Source: Bacteroidia bacterium
GTDB lineage: Bacteria > Bacteroidota > Bacteroidia > B-17B0 > Aurantibacillaceae
Assembly (NCBI GenBank): GCA_022842625.1
Contig: JALHPG010000018.1
Coordinates: 1 to 38,611 of the forward strand
Length of the DNA stretch: 38,611 nt
Reading direction: 5' to 3'
This document shows positions 9,787 through 17,756 of the stretch, piece after piece. The first letter of the stretch is position 1, and every line of letters starts with the position of its first letter. The notes below the pieces were generated by a model. It ran no database searches and had not been told where the DNA came from. It worked only from the letters and a program-made list of their open reading frames with translations. The position numbers were made by a program, and so were the translations under genes.

Positions 9787-10935
9787 ATGTTTACAAAAAA
9801 ACAGATCGATCATTTTGAAAGTCTTGAAACGCCTTTTTATTTCTATGACCTGGAGTTACTAAAAAACACCTTACAACAAATTAAAAAAGCTGCGCCTTCA
9901 AATTATCATATTCATTATGCTTTAAAAGCAAATGCCCACCCTACTCTATTAGAAATAATTAGAAATGCAGGACTTGGTGCAGATTGTGTAAGTGGCAACG
10001 AAGTTAAAAGAGCAATAGAGTGTAATTTTAAAAATACCGACATAGCGTTTGCAGGCGTTGGTAAAAGCGATAAAGAAATAAATTTTGCTTTAGATCATTC
10101 TATCTTTTGTTTTAATGTAGAAAGCATTCATGAATTAAAAGTAATTGATCAACTCGCAAAAAACAGATCTACAAAAGCTAATATTGCCTTACGTATCAAT
10201 CCTAATGTGGATGCTCATACGCATAAATACATCACCACCGGTTTAGAAGAAAATAAATTCGGCATCAATCCCTACGAATTTGATTCGGTACTGGAAGTTT
10301 TAAAAACCTTGGAAAATTTAAATTTTACAGGTTTGCACTTTCATATAGGATCACAAATACAGGACCTAAACCCATTTAAAAATTTATGCTCGCGTGCAAA
10401 CGAAATAAATAAATGGTTCATTCAAAAAGGGTATTTATTGCCACATATAAATTTAGGAGGTGGCTTAGGGATCGATTACCAACAACCCGAAAAGCAGGCC
10501 ATTGCTAACTTTGAAGACTACTTTGGTATATTTAAGCAATTTCTGGAGTTACATCCTTCACAACAGATTCATTTTGAATTAGGACGTTCGGTTATTGCCC
10601 CCTGCGGTAGTTTGATCTCGCGTGTTTTATATATTAAAAATGGCATTAACACCAATTTTGCCATTTTAGATGCTGGAATGACAGAGTTGATTCGACCGGC
10701 TCTTTATCAAGCTTACCACAAAATTGAGAACATTTCGCAATTAACTAGCCCCAACACCACAAAATACGATGTGGTTGGTCCGATCTGCGAAAGCAGTGAT
10801 TGTTTCGGAAAAGCGGTTGAAATGCCGGTAACAGAGCGAGGTAATTTAATCGCCATTAGAAGCGCCGGTGCCTATGGCGAGGTAATGAGCAATCATTATA
10901 ACCTACGAGATCAGGTGCAATCTGTATTTATGTAA
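9787..10935 (+). CDS. lysA: diaminopimelate decarboxylase
   Basis: PLP enzyme that decarboxylates meso-diaminopimelate to L-lysine, the last step of the pathway. It has 382 residues, slightly short for the family but complete. The PLP lysine is Lys47 in HYALKANA; the glycine-rich phosphate-binding segment is INLGGGLGIDY; HFHIGSQI and the catalytic Cys motif GPICESSDC are present. It lies 6 bases downstream of lysC, so the two are almost certainly co-transcribed and perhaps translationally coupled. Confidence 0.95.
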   Translation: MFTKKQIDHFESLETPFYFYDLELLKNTLQQIKKAAPSNYHIHYALKANAHPTLLEIIRNAGLGADCVSGNEVKRAIECNFKNTDIAFAGVGKSDKEINFALDHSIFCFNVESIHELKVIDQLAKNRSTKANIALRINPNVDAHTHKYITTGLEENKFGINPYEFDSVLEVLKTLENLNFTGLHFHIGSQIQDLNPFKNLCSRANEINKWFIQKGYLLPHINLGGGLGIDYQQPEKQAIANFEDYFGIFKQFLELHPSQQIHFELGRSVIAPCGSLISRVLYIKNGINTNFAILDAGMTELIRPALYQAYHKIENISQLTSPNTTKYDVVGPICESSDCFGKAVEMPVTERGNLIAIRSAGAYGEVMSNHYNLRDQVQSVFM

Positions 10936-11106
10936 ACTGTGTATTCCTGCAATTTTATTTTTAGCCTTATTTGGAAAAGATCAGAACAAATAGTGTAAAC
11001 TAGCTTGTCTTTCCATATTACTATGAATTTTATCATAAGGCCATTTTCCTTTTCAAGCTTTTTTATTTTTTAAATTATAACTATATTTATGTGTTAATTA
11101 GTTTAA

Positions 11107-13428
11107 TTGAAATTAAAGATCTCCATATTATTTTTTCTTCTTGTAACCTTAAATCCTTTAAGAGCTCAAAAAAGCAAAGCGGAGTACGATCTGTTTTTGG
11201 GCGATACTATTAATAAAATTGATGAGAGGGGCGACAAACAAGGGCGTTGGATCTATTTTGGAAAAGACAGCAAAGGGTTAAAAAATAAACTCCTAAAACA
11301 CAATCAAATTGTAGAAGATGGATTTTTTGTTGACAATCTAAAAAACGGTTTATGGAAATCGTACCACACCAACACCAATAAAATAAAAAGTGAGGTGCTA
11401 TATAAAAAAGGCGATGCCAACGGCAAAGCAAAAATTTATACTGAAAAAGGAAAATTAAAACAAGAAGGCACTTTAACTAATAACCGTTGGGATGGAAAAA
11501 TAACTTTTTATAATGATAAAGATGAATCTTTTTCAAAAGACGCTAATGATCACAATTCATCTGTTCTTAATTTCTCAGGTCAGATAACTAAAAACGGTAA
11601 ACCTTTGAGTGATGTTGAATTGGTTGTAGACAATTACGATCTGCCGGTTGCTAAAGCTGTATCAGACGCTGAAGGGAATTTTAATTTAAAATTACATCTT
11701 CAATCAGAGTACGTGATCAATTTTATAAAAAAAGGTTTTTTAAAAAACTCTATTTTAATTACAACCAAAACACCAAACGTTAACGATCCCGGTGTTTATG
11801 TTTTAAATAACTGGAAAGTATCTTTAAGCGATAATTTTGCAACCGGAGCTACAAAGGATGTTTTTGGTTTTATCATTAACAAACCATCCAACAAAATTTA
11901 TTTCAATAAAAAGAAAAAAGAATTTAGTGCAGATGGCTCATACGAACATTTGTTTAAAAAACAATTGAACGAGATAAGTTCTACCACTCAGTTATTGGTG
12001 GCTTCCACAATGGAAACCAACAAAAAACTTGAGATAGATAACTTAAGAATGCAATCAGAAAATAAGCTGAAAGAAATTGAAATGCTTAAAAAAGAACAAG
12101 ATCTGCAACAAGCATTAATAAAGGAAAAAGAAAACGAATTACTGGCAAAAAAACTAGAAGCCGAAAAAAAAGCGAACGAACTTACTTTCTTTGAGCAAGA
12201 GAAAAAAATAAAAGGTTTGTTGTTCATGGAAAAAGAAAAGGAAATTCTAGAAAAAAAATTAGAGGCCGAAAAACGAGCAAGAGAAATTGAAAACCTCAAG
12301 ATCATTACCCGCCAACAGCAAATGGAGGGTATTTTGCAAGAGAAACAATTAAAAGATGCTAAAGAAAATATTTTTAAGGAAAAGTATTTAGCCGAAATGT
12401 CGCAAAAAGAATTAACGGTTGCTAATAAAGAGAAAAAAATAAAAGAAAAAGAAATAGCGGAAGGAAAAAAAGTATTTAATTATTTGTTGAGCGGCTTTTT
12501 GATCATCGCCCTCTTCTCCTTCTTTTTAATTAGAAACATAAGGCAAAAGAAAAAAGCCAATGCATTATTAGCTACGCAAGCCGTTGAAATTAATTATCAA
12601 AAAGCTGAAATTGAGGAAAAAAGTAGATTGATCGAAGAAAAAAATCAAGAGACCTTACAAAGTATTATTTATGCTAAACGTATTCAAAATGCCATTTTAC
12701 CGCCGGCATCAGAAATTGATCCTTACTTAAAAGATTATTTTATTTTTTATAAATCAAAAGATATTGTGAGTGGTGATTTTTATTTTTTCTCTGATAAATA
12801 TGCCAAAGACCAAAACAAAGTAATTTTTGCTGCTGTAGATTGCACTGGCCATGGAGTGCCCGGTGCATTTATGAGTATGATAGGTACCGAGAAATTAAAA
12901 GATGCGATTGATGCATCCAATAAACCCGGCGATATTTTAAAAGAATTAAATTTAGGTGTTAAAGGTGCGCTTCGACAATCGGGCGATAACTTAAATGCCA
13001 CACGCGACGGTATGGACCTTTCTCTTTGTGCTATCCCAATTATTAAAGAAGGAGATAGATCAGCCACAATTGAATACTCCGGAGCTAACAGGCCCTTATG
13101 GATAGTAAATAACAATAAAGAATTGATCGAATACAAAGCAACTAAATGTTCCATTGGTGGACTTACCGCAGATGATCAAACCTTCCAAAATCACGAAATT
13201 GAATTACAAAAAGGAGAAACCTTTTATTTATTCAGTGATGGCTTTGCAGATCAATTTGGAGGCCAAAATTCTAAAAAATTAATGACCAAGAATTTTAAAG
13301 AAATTTTAGTTTCAATAAATAACAAAAGCTTAAAAGATCAAAAAAATTATCTGGCTGAATTCTTCGAGAATTGGAAAGGGCAAAATGAACAGATAGACGA
13401 TATTTTAGTGATTGGTGTAAAGGTATAA
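11107..13428 (+). CDS. membrane receptor with MORN-like repeats, coiled coil and SpoIIE-type PP2C phosphatase
   Basis: A 773-residue protein starting at TTG; a stop codon lies immediately upstream (11104-11106), so no earlier start exists, and the TTG gives a good signal peptide (MKLKISILFFLLVTLNPLRA). Residues ~40-140 are YwqK/MORN-like repeats (KQGRWIYF, LKNGLWKSY, ANGKAKIYTEKGK). Residues ~153-220 form a carboxypeptidase-regulatory-like Ig domain. About 300-455 is a long Glu/Lys coiled coil, 459-475 a membrane helix, 485-515 a second coiled coil, and 518-773 a SpoIIE-type serine phosphatase domain with metal-binding GDF (556-558), DCTGHGVPGA (578-587) and FSDGFADQFGG. It is probably an envelope sensor that dephosphorylates a cytoplasmic STAS protein. 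Similar Bacteroidota proteins usually carry TPR sensors, so this front end is uncommon. Confidence 0.85.
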   Translation: MKLKISILFFLLVTLNPLRAQKSKAEYDLFLGDTINKIDERGDKQGRWIYFGKDSKGLKNKLLKHNQIVEDGFFVDNLKNGLWKSYHTNTNKIKSEVLYKKGDANGKAKIYTEKGKLKQEGTLTNNRWDGKITFYNDKDESFSKDANDHNSSVLNFSGQITKNGKPLSDVELVVDNYDLPVAKAVSDAEGNFNLKLHLQSEYVINFIKKGFLKNSILITTKTPNVNDPGVYVLNNWKVSLSDNFATGATKDVFGFIINKPSNKIYFNKKKKEFSADGSYEHLFKKQLNEISSTTQLLVASTMETNKKLEIDNLRMQSENKLKEIEMLKKEQDLQQALIKEKENELLAKKLEAEKKANELTFFEQEKKIKGLLFMEKEKEILEKKLEAEKRAREIENLKIITRQQQMEGILQEKQLKDAKENIFKEKYLAEMSQKELTVANKEKKIKEKEIAEGKKVFNYLLSGFLIIALFSFFLIRNIRQKKKANALLATQAVEINYQKAEIEEKSRLIEEKNQETLQSIIYAKRIQNAILPPASEIDPYLKDYFIFYKSKDIVSGDFYFFSDKYAKDQNKVIFAAVDCTGHGVPGAFMSMIGTEKLKDAIDASNKPGDILKELNLGVKGALRQSGDNLNATRDGMDLSLCAIPIIKEGDRSATIEYSGANRPLWIVNNNKELIEYKATKCSIGGLTADDQTFQNHEIELQKGETFYLFSDGFADQFGGQNSKKLMTKNFKEILVSINNKSLKDQKNYLAEFFENWKGQNEQIDDILVIGVKV

Positions 13429-13442
13429 CTCTCAAGTTTTTT

Positions 13443-13494
13443 TGTCACGTCGAGTAGAAAATTCTGCCTCTTTGAATTTTCATATCGAGACGTC
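13443..13494. repeat. imperfect inverted repeat at convergent junction
   Basis: gaaaattc (13457-13464) pairs with gaattttc (13474-13481), and the outer cgtcgag pairs with cgagacg after a small bulge. The outer sequence begins tgtcacgtcgag, resembling the TGTCA starts of the repeats at 27854 and 28978. It lies between convergent gene ends at 13428 (+) and 13555 (-) and may double as a terminator or RNA end-protecting stem. Confidence 0.6.
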
Positions 13495-13554
13495 TATTCC
13501 AATAGTGTGTTCGTATGCGATTTATTCAAAAAATACTCCAACTAACAAGTATGA

Positions 13555-14490
13555 TTAAGATACAACATCGTACAAATGAATATCCGTTACCACTAATCGT
13601 ACTCTTCCTCTTTTGTTAGCCTCCGGTGTTAAAGGTTTAAACTTAGCATTCTCAACCATCTCTTCTGCTTTGTAAGAATTACGCGAATAAACGGTTTGCG
13701 AATAAGTATCATTAATTGCTTTAATTAATATAATAAACTCTACATCTCTCTCTGCAAGGTCCTTTTTTGTTAAACCAAATAATGGGCTTTCTTCATCTAA
13801 CGGATGTACGATCGTCCAGCTTAATGCTAAAAAATTGATCCGACTGATCTCTAACTTCAAATTAAAAAACTCACGTTTTTGAGTTTCTAAATTATTTAAA
13901 GCAATGGTTACCATTACTTCAGATTCTATTAATTCGTATTGTTTTCTGTTTGCAATACGAAACATAATTCCTTTGCCGGTTTTATAAGGCGAAATAAGAA
14001 TGTTATTACTGTATAACAAATGTGCTTTTGGGCGCGAGAAACGGCCATACAACACCCCGGTAGCTAAAGCAAAAGTTAATAAACCTAGTAATGATTCAAT
14101 TGCTGCTGCAATACTGGCAGCATTTCCAACAGGATAAATATGGCCGTACCCTAAGGTGGTGATAGTTTGGGCGCTAAAAAAAAACAGATTAATAAATTGT
14201 TGCATAGGTGTTTCAGCATCTAAACCACCAAAATTTTGCGGACCAATTATATAATAAACAAGCGCAAAAATTAAATTCACAAAAACATAACTCGAAAGAA
14301 TAACCAAAACCAAACTTAAAATGGAAGTGGTAATTAACCAATGATAAACATCCAGGTTCTTAATTCCCATGCCTGCGCGGTGAACATTTACTTTGCCGTC
14401 GGTTCCTAAAAAGCGTACCCGGTTGGAATAATTTTTTGTTCCAAAACCTAGCTCAAGAGCCTCTTTATTTTTGTTATTAAAAATTGCCAT
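13555..14490 (-). CDS. inward-rectifier K+ channel (KirBac-like)
   Basis: A tetrameric potassium channel of the Kir family, 311 residues. The first membrane helix is at about 50-78, then a pore helix and the selectivity filter TTLGYG at residues 111-116 (the family usually has T-I/V-G-Y/F-G), then the second helix at about 122-148. Residues ~155-311 are the cytoplasmic immunoglobulin-like Kir domain (RPKAHLLYSNNILISPY, KGIMFRIANRK, WTIVHPLDEESPL). The segment RVRFLGTDGKVNVHRAG before the first helix corresponds to the N-terminal slide region. It is transcribed divergently from the SCO1 gene with only 29 bases between starts. Confidence 0.92.
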   Translation of the reverse strand: MAIFNNKNKEALELGFGTKNYSNRVRFLGTDGKVNVHRAGMGIKNLDVYHWLITTSILSLVLVILSSYVFVNLIFALVYYIIGPQNFGGLDAETPMQQFINLFFFSAQTITTLGYGHIYPVGNAASIAAAIESLLGLLTFALATGVLYGRFSRPKAHLLYSNNILISPYKTGKGIMFRIANRKQYELIESEVMVTIALNNLETQKREFFNLKLEISRINFLALSWTIVHPLDEESPLFGLTKKDLAERDVEFIILIKAINDTYSQTVYSRNSYKAEEMVENAKFKPLTPEANKRGRVRLVVTDIHLYDVVS

Positions 14491-14515
14491 TAACTAATAT
14501 TAGTATGTAACTTTG
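14484..14515 (+). promoter_or_regulatory. promoter of the SCO1 gene; transcript probably leaderless
   Basis: TTG (14484-14486) and TAACTTTG (14508-14515) match the Bacteroidota -33 and -7 elements with a 21-base spacer. The -7 box ends 4 bases before the ATG at 14520, so transcription should start at or next to the start codon. The whole promoter sits in the 29-base divergent gap and the first codons of the K+ channel gene. Confidence 0.6.
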
Positions 14516-14519
14516 TAAA

Positions 14520-15188
14520 ATGAAAGGTAAAATTAATTATTATTGGTTACTAATTTTAATTCCTGTTATTTTTATTGCTTGGTATTTATTTAGGGAGAAG
14601 CAAGATAAACCTCTAACTTACCTTGCCTATTTCGGACCAAAGCATGCACTAAAGGTGAATGATACCACGTATCATTTTATTCCCGACTTTGAGTTTACCA
14701 GCCAATTTAACGAAAAAGTAACTCAGGAAACCTTAAAAAATAAAATTTATGTAACCGAATATTTTTTTACCACCTGCCAAAGTATTTGCCCCGTAATGAA
14801 TACGAATTTAGAGCGCGTTTATAAAGAGTTTAAGGATAAGCCTGAATTTATGATCGTATCGCACACAGTTGATCCCGAAATGGATACTGTGCCGGTTTTA
14901 ATGGAGTATGCAAAAAAACATGGGGTCGTTAGCAAAAAATGGCTTTTTTTAACCGGCGAAAAACCTAAACTTTATGATATTGCAAGAAAAGGATATTTAT
15001 TAAATGCGGAAGAAGGAACTGGTGATGCCGAAGATTTTATTCATACCCAAAACTTTGCATTGATTGATAAAGAAAAACACATTAGAGGTTTTTATGATGG
15101 CACAGATAGCCTGGAAATTAACCGATTGATACAAGACGTAAAATTATTACTAAAAGAATATGACTATAAAGAACGCACTGCTCATTAG
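14520..15188 (+). CDS. SCO1/SenC family copper-binding thioredoxin-fold protein
   Basis: A membrane-anchored copper chaperone or thiol reductase that helps load the Cu-A centre of cytochrome c oxidase. It has 222 residues with an N-terminal membrane helix (about 8-23). The copper ligands are visible: Cys86 and Cys90 in CQSICP and His175 in FIHTQNF. The Asp-Pro segment HTVDPEMDT is the family's SxDPExDT motif in slightly altered form. Its 3' end overlaps the next thioredoxin-like gene by 29 bases, which suggests coupled translation and a joint role in copper and disulfide chemistry outside the membrane. No oxidase subunit gene is in the window. Confidence 0.93.
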   Translation: MKGKINYYWLLILIPVIFIAWYLFREKQDKPLTYLAYFGPKHALKVNDTTYHFIPDFEFTSQFNEKVTQETLKNKIYVTEYFFTTCQSICPVMNTNLERVYKEFKDKPEFMIVSHTVDPEMDTVPVLMEYAKKHGVVSKKWLFLTGEKPKLYDIARKGYLLNAEEGTGDAEDFIHTQNFALIDKEKHIRGFYDGTDSLEINRLIQDVKLLLKEYDYKERTAH

Positions 15189-15633
15189 TTTTTTGTTTTT
15201 ATCTTTTATCGTAAAAACTCAAACCGTTAGCCATGTTTATAAAATAAACGAGCTGCTAAACAGAATAAATACTCCGGGCGAAACTTACGTAATAAATTTT
15301 TGGGCAACCTGGTGCAAGCCTTGTGTAGCAGAGCTCCCATCCTTCGACAGCTTATCAAAGATCTCGAATGTAAAAATTTTATTAGTGAGTTTAGATTTTA
15401 AAGAGGATATTGAGAAAAAAGTAAATCCGTTTTTAGCAAAAAATAATATTAAAATAGAGTGTGTTATTTTAGATGAAATTAACGGCAATGATTTTATTGA
15501 TAAAGTGGATAAAAGCTGGACCGGTGCTATACCGGCCACGCTTTTTAAAGCAGGTAAAAACAAAATATTTATTGAGAAAAAGATGCATCTTTCAGAATTA
15601 CAAAAGCATTTAGCGGATGTAGAGAAGAAGTAG
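15160..15633 (+). CDS. TlpA/ResA-like thioredoxin-fold protein
   Basis: A 157-residue exported thiol-disulfide protein. Residues 1-20 form a signal peptide or anchor (ALLISFLFLSFIVKT). The active site is WCKPC at 51-55 in the typical NFWATWCKPCVAELP context, and the cis-proline loop is GAIPATLF. It is likely a periplasmic reductase. The gene starts inside the last 29 bases of the SCO1 gene in another frame, which fixes it as the second gene of that operon. Reduction of the SCO1 cysteines or of cytochrome thiols are plausible jobs, but the target is inferred. Confidence 0.88.
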   Translation: MTIKNALLISFLFLSFIVKTQTVSHVYKINELLNRINTPGETYVINFWATWCKPCVAELPSFDSLSKISNVKILLVSLDFKEDIEKKVNPFLAKNNIKIECVILDEINGNDFIDKVDKSWTGAIPATLFKAGKNKIFIEKKMHLSELQKHLADVEKK

Positions 15634-15658
15634 ACTGAATTCGATAACCTGAAATAAG

Positions 15659-15686
15659 ATTGCTTCGGGTGAAAAACCCTCGCAAT
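15659..15686. repeat. small repeat-type hairpin at convergent junction
   Basis: attgc-ttc-gggt-gaaaa-accc-tc-gcaat folds into a stem with a small internal loop. It lies in the 88-base gap between convergent gene ends at 15633 (+) and 15722 (-). No T-tract follows on either side. The form attgcttcg...cgcaatgacg resembles a dispersed intergenic hairpin type. Confidence 0.5.
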
Positions 15687-15721
15687 GACGATAAAAATCT
15701 GTGGCTGAAAATTCCGGGACT

Positions 15722-16069
15722 TTAAATATCCAACAACTTAAATGCTTCGTCTCTGGTTTCGGTAACTTTAAACAAAGTATTTAGTTTTGTAATTAAAATA
15801 AGTTCGTTTATTTTTTTGTTCATGTTAAACAAAACAGCTTCGCCTCCGGCAACGCGGGCTTTTGTTAATAATTGAATAAGGGTATTTAAACCACTACTGT
15901 TCATGTACTGAAGTTTTTCCATATCTATGGCCCATTTAATACAACCTTCAGTCACTAATTCGTCTGCTTTTTCAAGCAAAGGTGCTGCTTGTCCTTTTTC
16001 TATTAAATTACCACCAATTGTAATAATTGCGTGATTCTCTTTTTTTTCTATTGTAAAATCAAAAACCAT
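15722..16069 (-). CDS. STAS-domain anti-sigma factor antagonist
   Basis: A 115-residue single STAS domain of the SpoIIAA/RsbV type, which in known systems is switched by phosphorylation of a Ser by a kinase/anti-sigma factor and reset by a PP2C phosphatase. The phosphorylation segment is MNSSGLNTLIQLL, with Ser58/Ser59 as candidate sites; the usual Asp before the Ser pair is Asn here. It begins 5 bases after the stop of the Fur-family gene, so both are in one operon. No partner kinase is in the window. A SpoIIE-type phosphatase gene lies 2.3 kb away on the other strand and could be the resetting enzyme, but this is inference. Confidence 0.88.
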   Translation of the reverse strand: MVFDFTIEKKENHAIITIGGNLIEKGQAAPLLEKADELVTEGCIKWAIDMEKLQYMNSSGLNTLIQLLTKARVAGGEAVLFNMNKKINELILITKLNTLFKVTETRDEAFKLLDI

Positions 16070-16074
16070 ACTTA

Positions 16075-16545
16075 TTATTTTTTTAAATGTTCACAAACGC
16101 CCTTTTCTTTAAGATCTCTGCACTTTGCAAAAAAATTGAGCGAATGGTTAACTATATCAAAATTCAGCATCTGTTCTGCCGACTTTTGTATTTGCTGAAT
16201 TCTAGGGTCACAAAACTCAAATACCTTACCACAATCGTTACAAATTAAATGATCGTGTTGTTTGTATTTGTAAGCTTTTTCAAACTGAGCCATGTTTTTT
16301 CCAAATTGGTGTTTTATTACTAATCCGGCGCCCAACAAAATTTCAATGTTATTATATAAAGTGGCTCTACTAACTCTATATTTTTTATTCTTCATCATTA
16401 GATATAATTGCTCAATATCAAAATGTCCGTCGTGCGAATAAATTTCGTTCAAGATAGCAAAACGTTCCGCTGTTTTGCGGTGTTGTTGCTTTTCCAGGTA
16501 CTCAGTTAAAATTTTATTTACAGCGTCTTTAGTCTCTTGGCTCAT
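16075..16545 (-). CDS. Fur-family metal/peroxide-responsive repressor
   Basis: A 156-residue DNA-binding regulator. The N-terminal winged helix covers about residues 10-85 ([44 protein letters not shown]). The metal-binding C-terminal part begins with [15 protein letters not shown], with the structural Zn pair Cys102 and Cys105. The second Cys pair is at 142 and 151 ([11 protein letters not shown]), spaced C-x8-C rather than the usual C-x2-C. From sequence alone I cannot decide between Fur, PerR and Zur. It is the first gene of an operon with the STAS protein. Inverted repeats just upstream may be its own operator. Confidence 0.9.
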   Translation of the reverse strand: MSQETKDAVNKILTEYLEKQQHRKTAERFAILNEIYSHDGHFDIEQLYLMMKNKKYRVSRATLYNNIEILLGAGLVIKHQFGKNMAQFEKAYKYKQHDHLICNDCGKVFEFCDPRIQQIQKSAEQMLNFDIVNHSLNFFAKCRDLKEKGVCEHLKK

Positions 16546-16554
16546 ATCTAAGTT

Positions 16555-16582
16555 TCTAATTTAGACATAATTTAAGTTTAGA
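16555..16582 (-). promoter_or_regulatory. candidate autoregulatory operator of the Fur-family gene
   Basis: A palindrome TCTAA-T-TTAGA at 16555-16565 lies 10 bases upstream of the ATG, followed by TTAAGTTTAGA at 16572-16582. The exact reverse complement of the latter, TCTAAACTTAA, occurs at 16675-16685, before the divergent NlpC/P60 gene. The repeated TTTAGA/TCTAAA half-site suggests a shared operator for both divergent genes. Confidence 0.4.
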
Positions 16583-16744
16583 ACAAATAAAAAAATAGGT
16601 CGATTGTTTTTAAAATTATATCTCCTAAAAATGCTGTTTCGTCAATTCAAAAAAAAATTAATCCTAAAGTTCGATCTAAACTTAAGAGGATTAAGCTAAA
16701 TCGGTTTTTAGGCGATATCACAGAATTTAATTACTTTTATAGCC

Positions 16745-17524
16745 ATGCAATACGGCATTTGTTTACTAAGTGTAATTCCCGGAAGAAAGGAAGCAAGTAA
16801 CACCAGCGAAATGGTTACACAGCTTTTATTTGGTGAGCATTACACTGTTTTAGAACTTACAGAAGGTTGGGTTAAAATTAAAGGTGCTTACGATAATTAC
16901 GAATGCTGGATAAATATTAAACAACACACTAGAATTACCGAGGCAACATTTGAGCAAATTCAAAAACAGAGTAAGGTTTATTCAAAGGAATTAGTGCAGG
17001 TAATTACCAATAAACAATCACAAACCAGCTTTCCCTTATCCATTGGCGCTACTTTACCTTTTTTAAAAGACAAGAGTATCAACTTCGAGTCTTACTCATT
17101 TGCTTTTGATGGTCAAACTACTTTAGCAAATCAAAAAAAGTCTGCCCAGGATATTATTTCTACAGCCTATTTATTAATTAATGCACCCTATTTATGGGGC
17201 GGCAAAAACCCATTTGGTATTGATTGCAGTGGCTTTACACAATTGGTTTATAAATTAAACGGTTATAAATTACCCCGTGATGCCTCTCAACAAGTTGAAT
17301 TAGGGGATCCCTTAAGCTTTGTTGAAGAAGCTGAGGCGGGTGACTTAGCCTTTTTTGATAATGAAGAAGGCAACATTGTACACGTTGGAATTCTGTTGAA
17401 CAATGAACAGATCATTCATGCAAGTGGCTCTGTAAGGATCGATAGATTTGACCATTACGGCATCTTTAGTTCCGACACTAAAAAGTATTCGCATACACTT
17501 AGAGTTATAAAGAAGATTCTTTAA
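16745..17524 (+). CDS. NlpC/P60 family cell-wall peptidase with SH3-like domain
   Basis: A 259-residue hydrolase, probably cutting gamma-D-Glu-diaminopimelate bonds in wall peptides. Residues 1-62 form a bacterial SH3-like domain (LLFGEHYTVLELTEGWVKI), residues ~62-130 a second SH3-like region or linker, and residues ~135-255 the NlpC/P60 papain-like domain. The catalytic residues are visible: Cys161 in GIDCSGF, His213 in IVHVGI and a third polar residue around His225. No signal peptide is seen, which suits the cytoplasmic peptide-recycling enzymes of the YkfC type. Its start is ATG 16745. It is divergent from the Fur-family gene. Confidence 0.9.
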   Translation: MQYGICLLSVIPGRKEASNTSEMVTQLLFGEHYTVLELTEGWVKIKGAYDNYECWINIKQHTRITEATFEQIQKQSKVYSKELVQVITNKQSQTSFPLSIGATLPFLKDKSINFESYSFAFDGQTTLANQKKSAQDIISTAYLLINAPYLWGGKNPFGIDCSGFTQLVYKLNGYKLPRDASQQVELGDPLSFVEEAEAGDLAFFDNEEGNIVHVGILLNNEQIIHASGSVRIDRFDHYGIFSSDTKKYSHTLRVIKKIL

Positions 17525-17536
17525 GTTGTTGTTTTT

Positions 17537-17705
17537 GCCACTAATTACACGAATTTCACAAATTAAATCTGACAAAAACTTATAATTTAAATTTGCTATT
17601 CATGCTTTTATTGTTTTAAAGAATCATAAATATTTAGAACAATTATTTCACAAATTATTAAGCGTAAATATATTTAGAATTAGTGTTATTAGTGTGATTC
17701 GTGGC
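17537..17705. repeat. 169-base inverted-repeat element (gccac...gtggc)
   Basis: The left arm gccactaattacacgaatt (and on to 17565) is matched by the reverse complement of 17679-17705, which reads gccacgaatcacactaataa. Most positions pair over about 27 bases. Each arm is itself made of repeated cac-xaatt units. The interior has no frame that looks coding. It fills most of the 232-base gap between the convergent NlpC/P60 and recQ genes. Confidence 0.7.
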
Positions 17706-17756
17706 TTTATTCAGAATGCGTCTTGAATCCTGTGTCCTGTATCTTTTATCGAAACG

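Noticed and set aside
11988..12305. Serine/phenylalanine-rich reverse-strand frame inside the coiled-coil gene
   Set aside because: It is the antisense of the Glu/Lys-rich coiled coil (Lys and Glu codons read back as Phe and Ser) and has no independent support.
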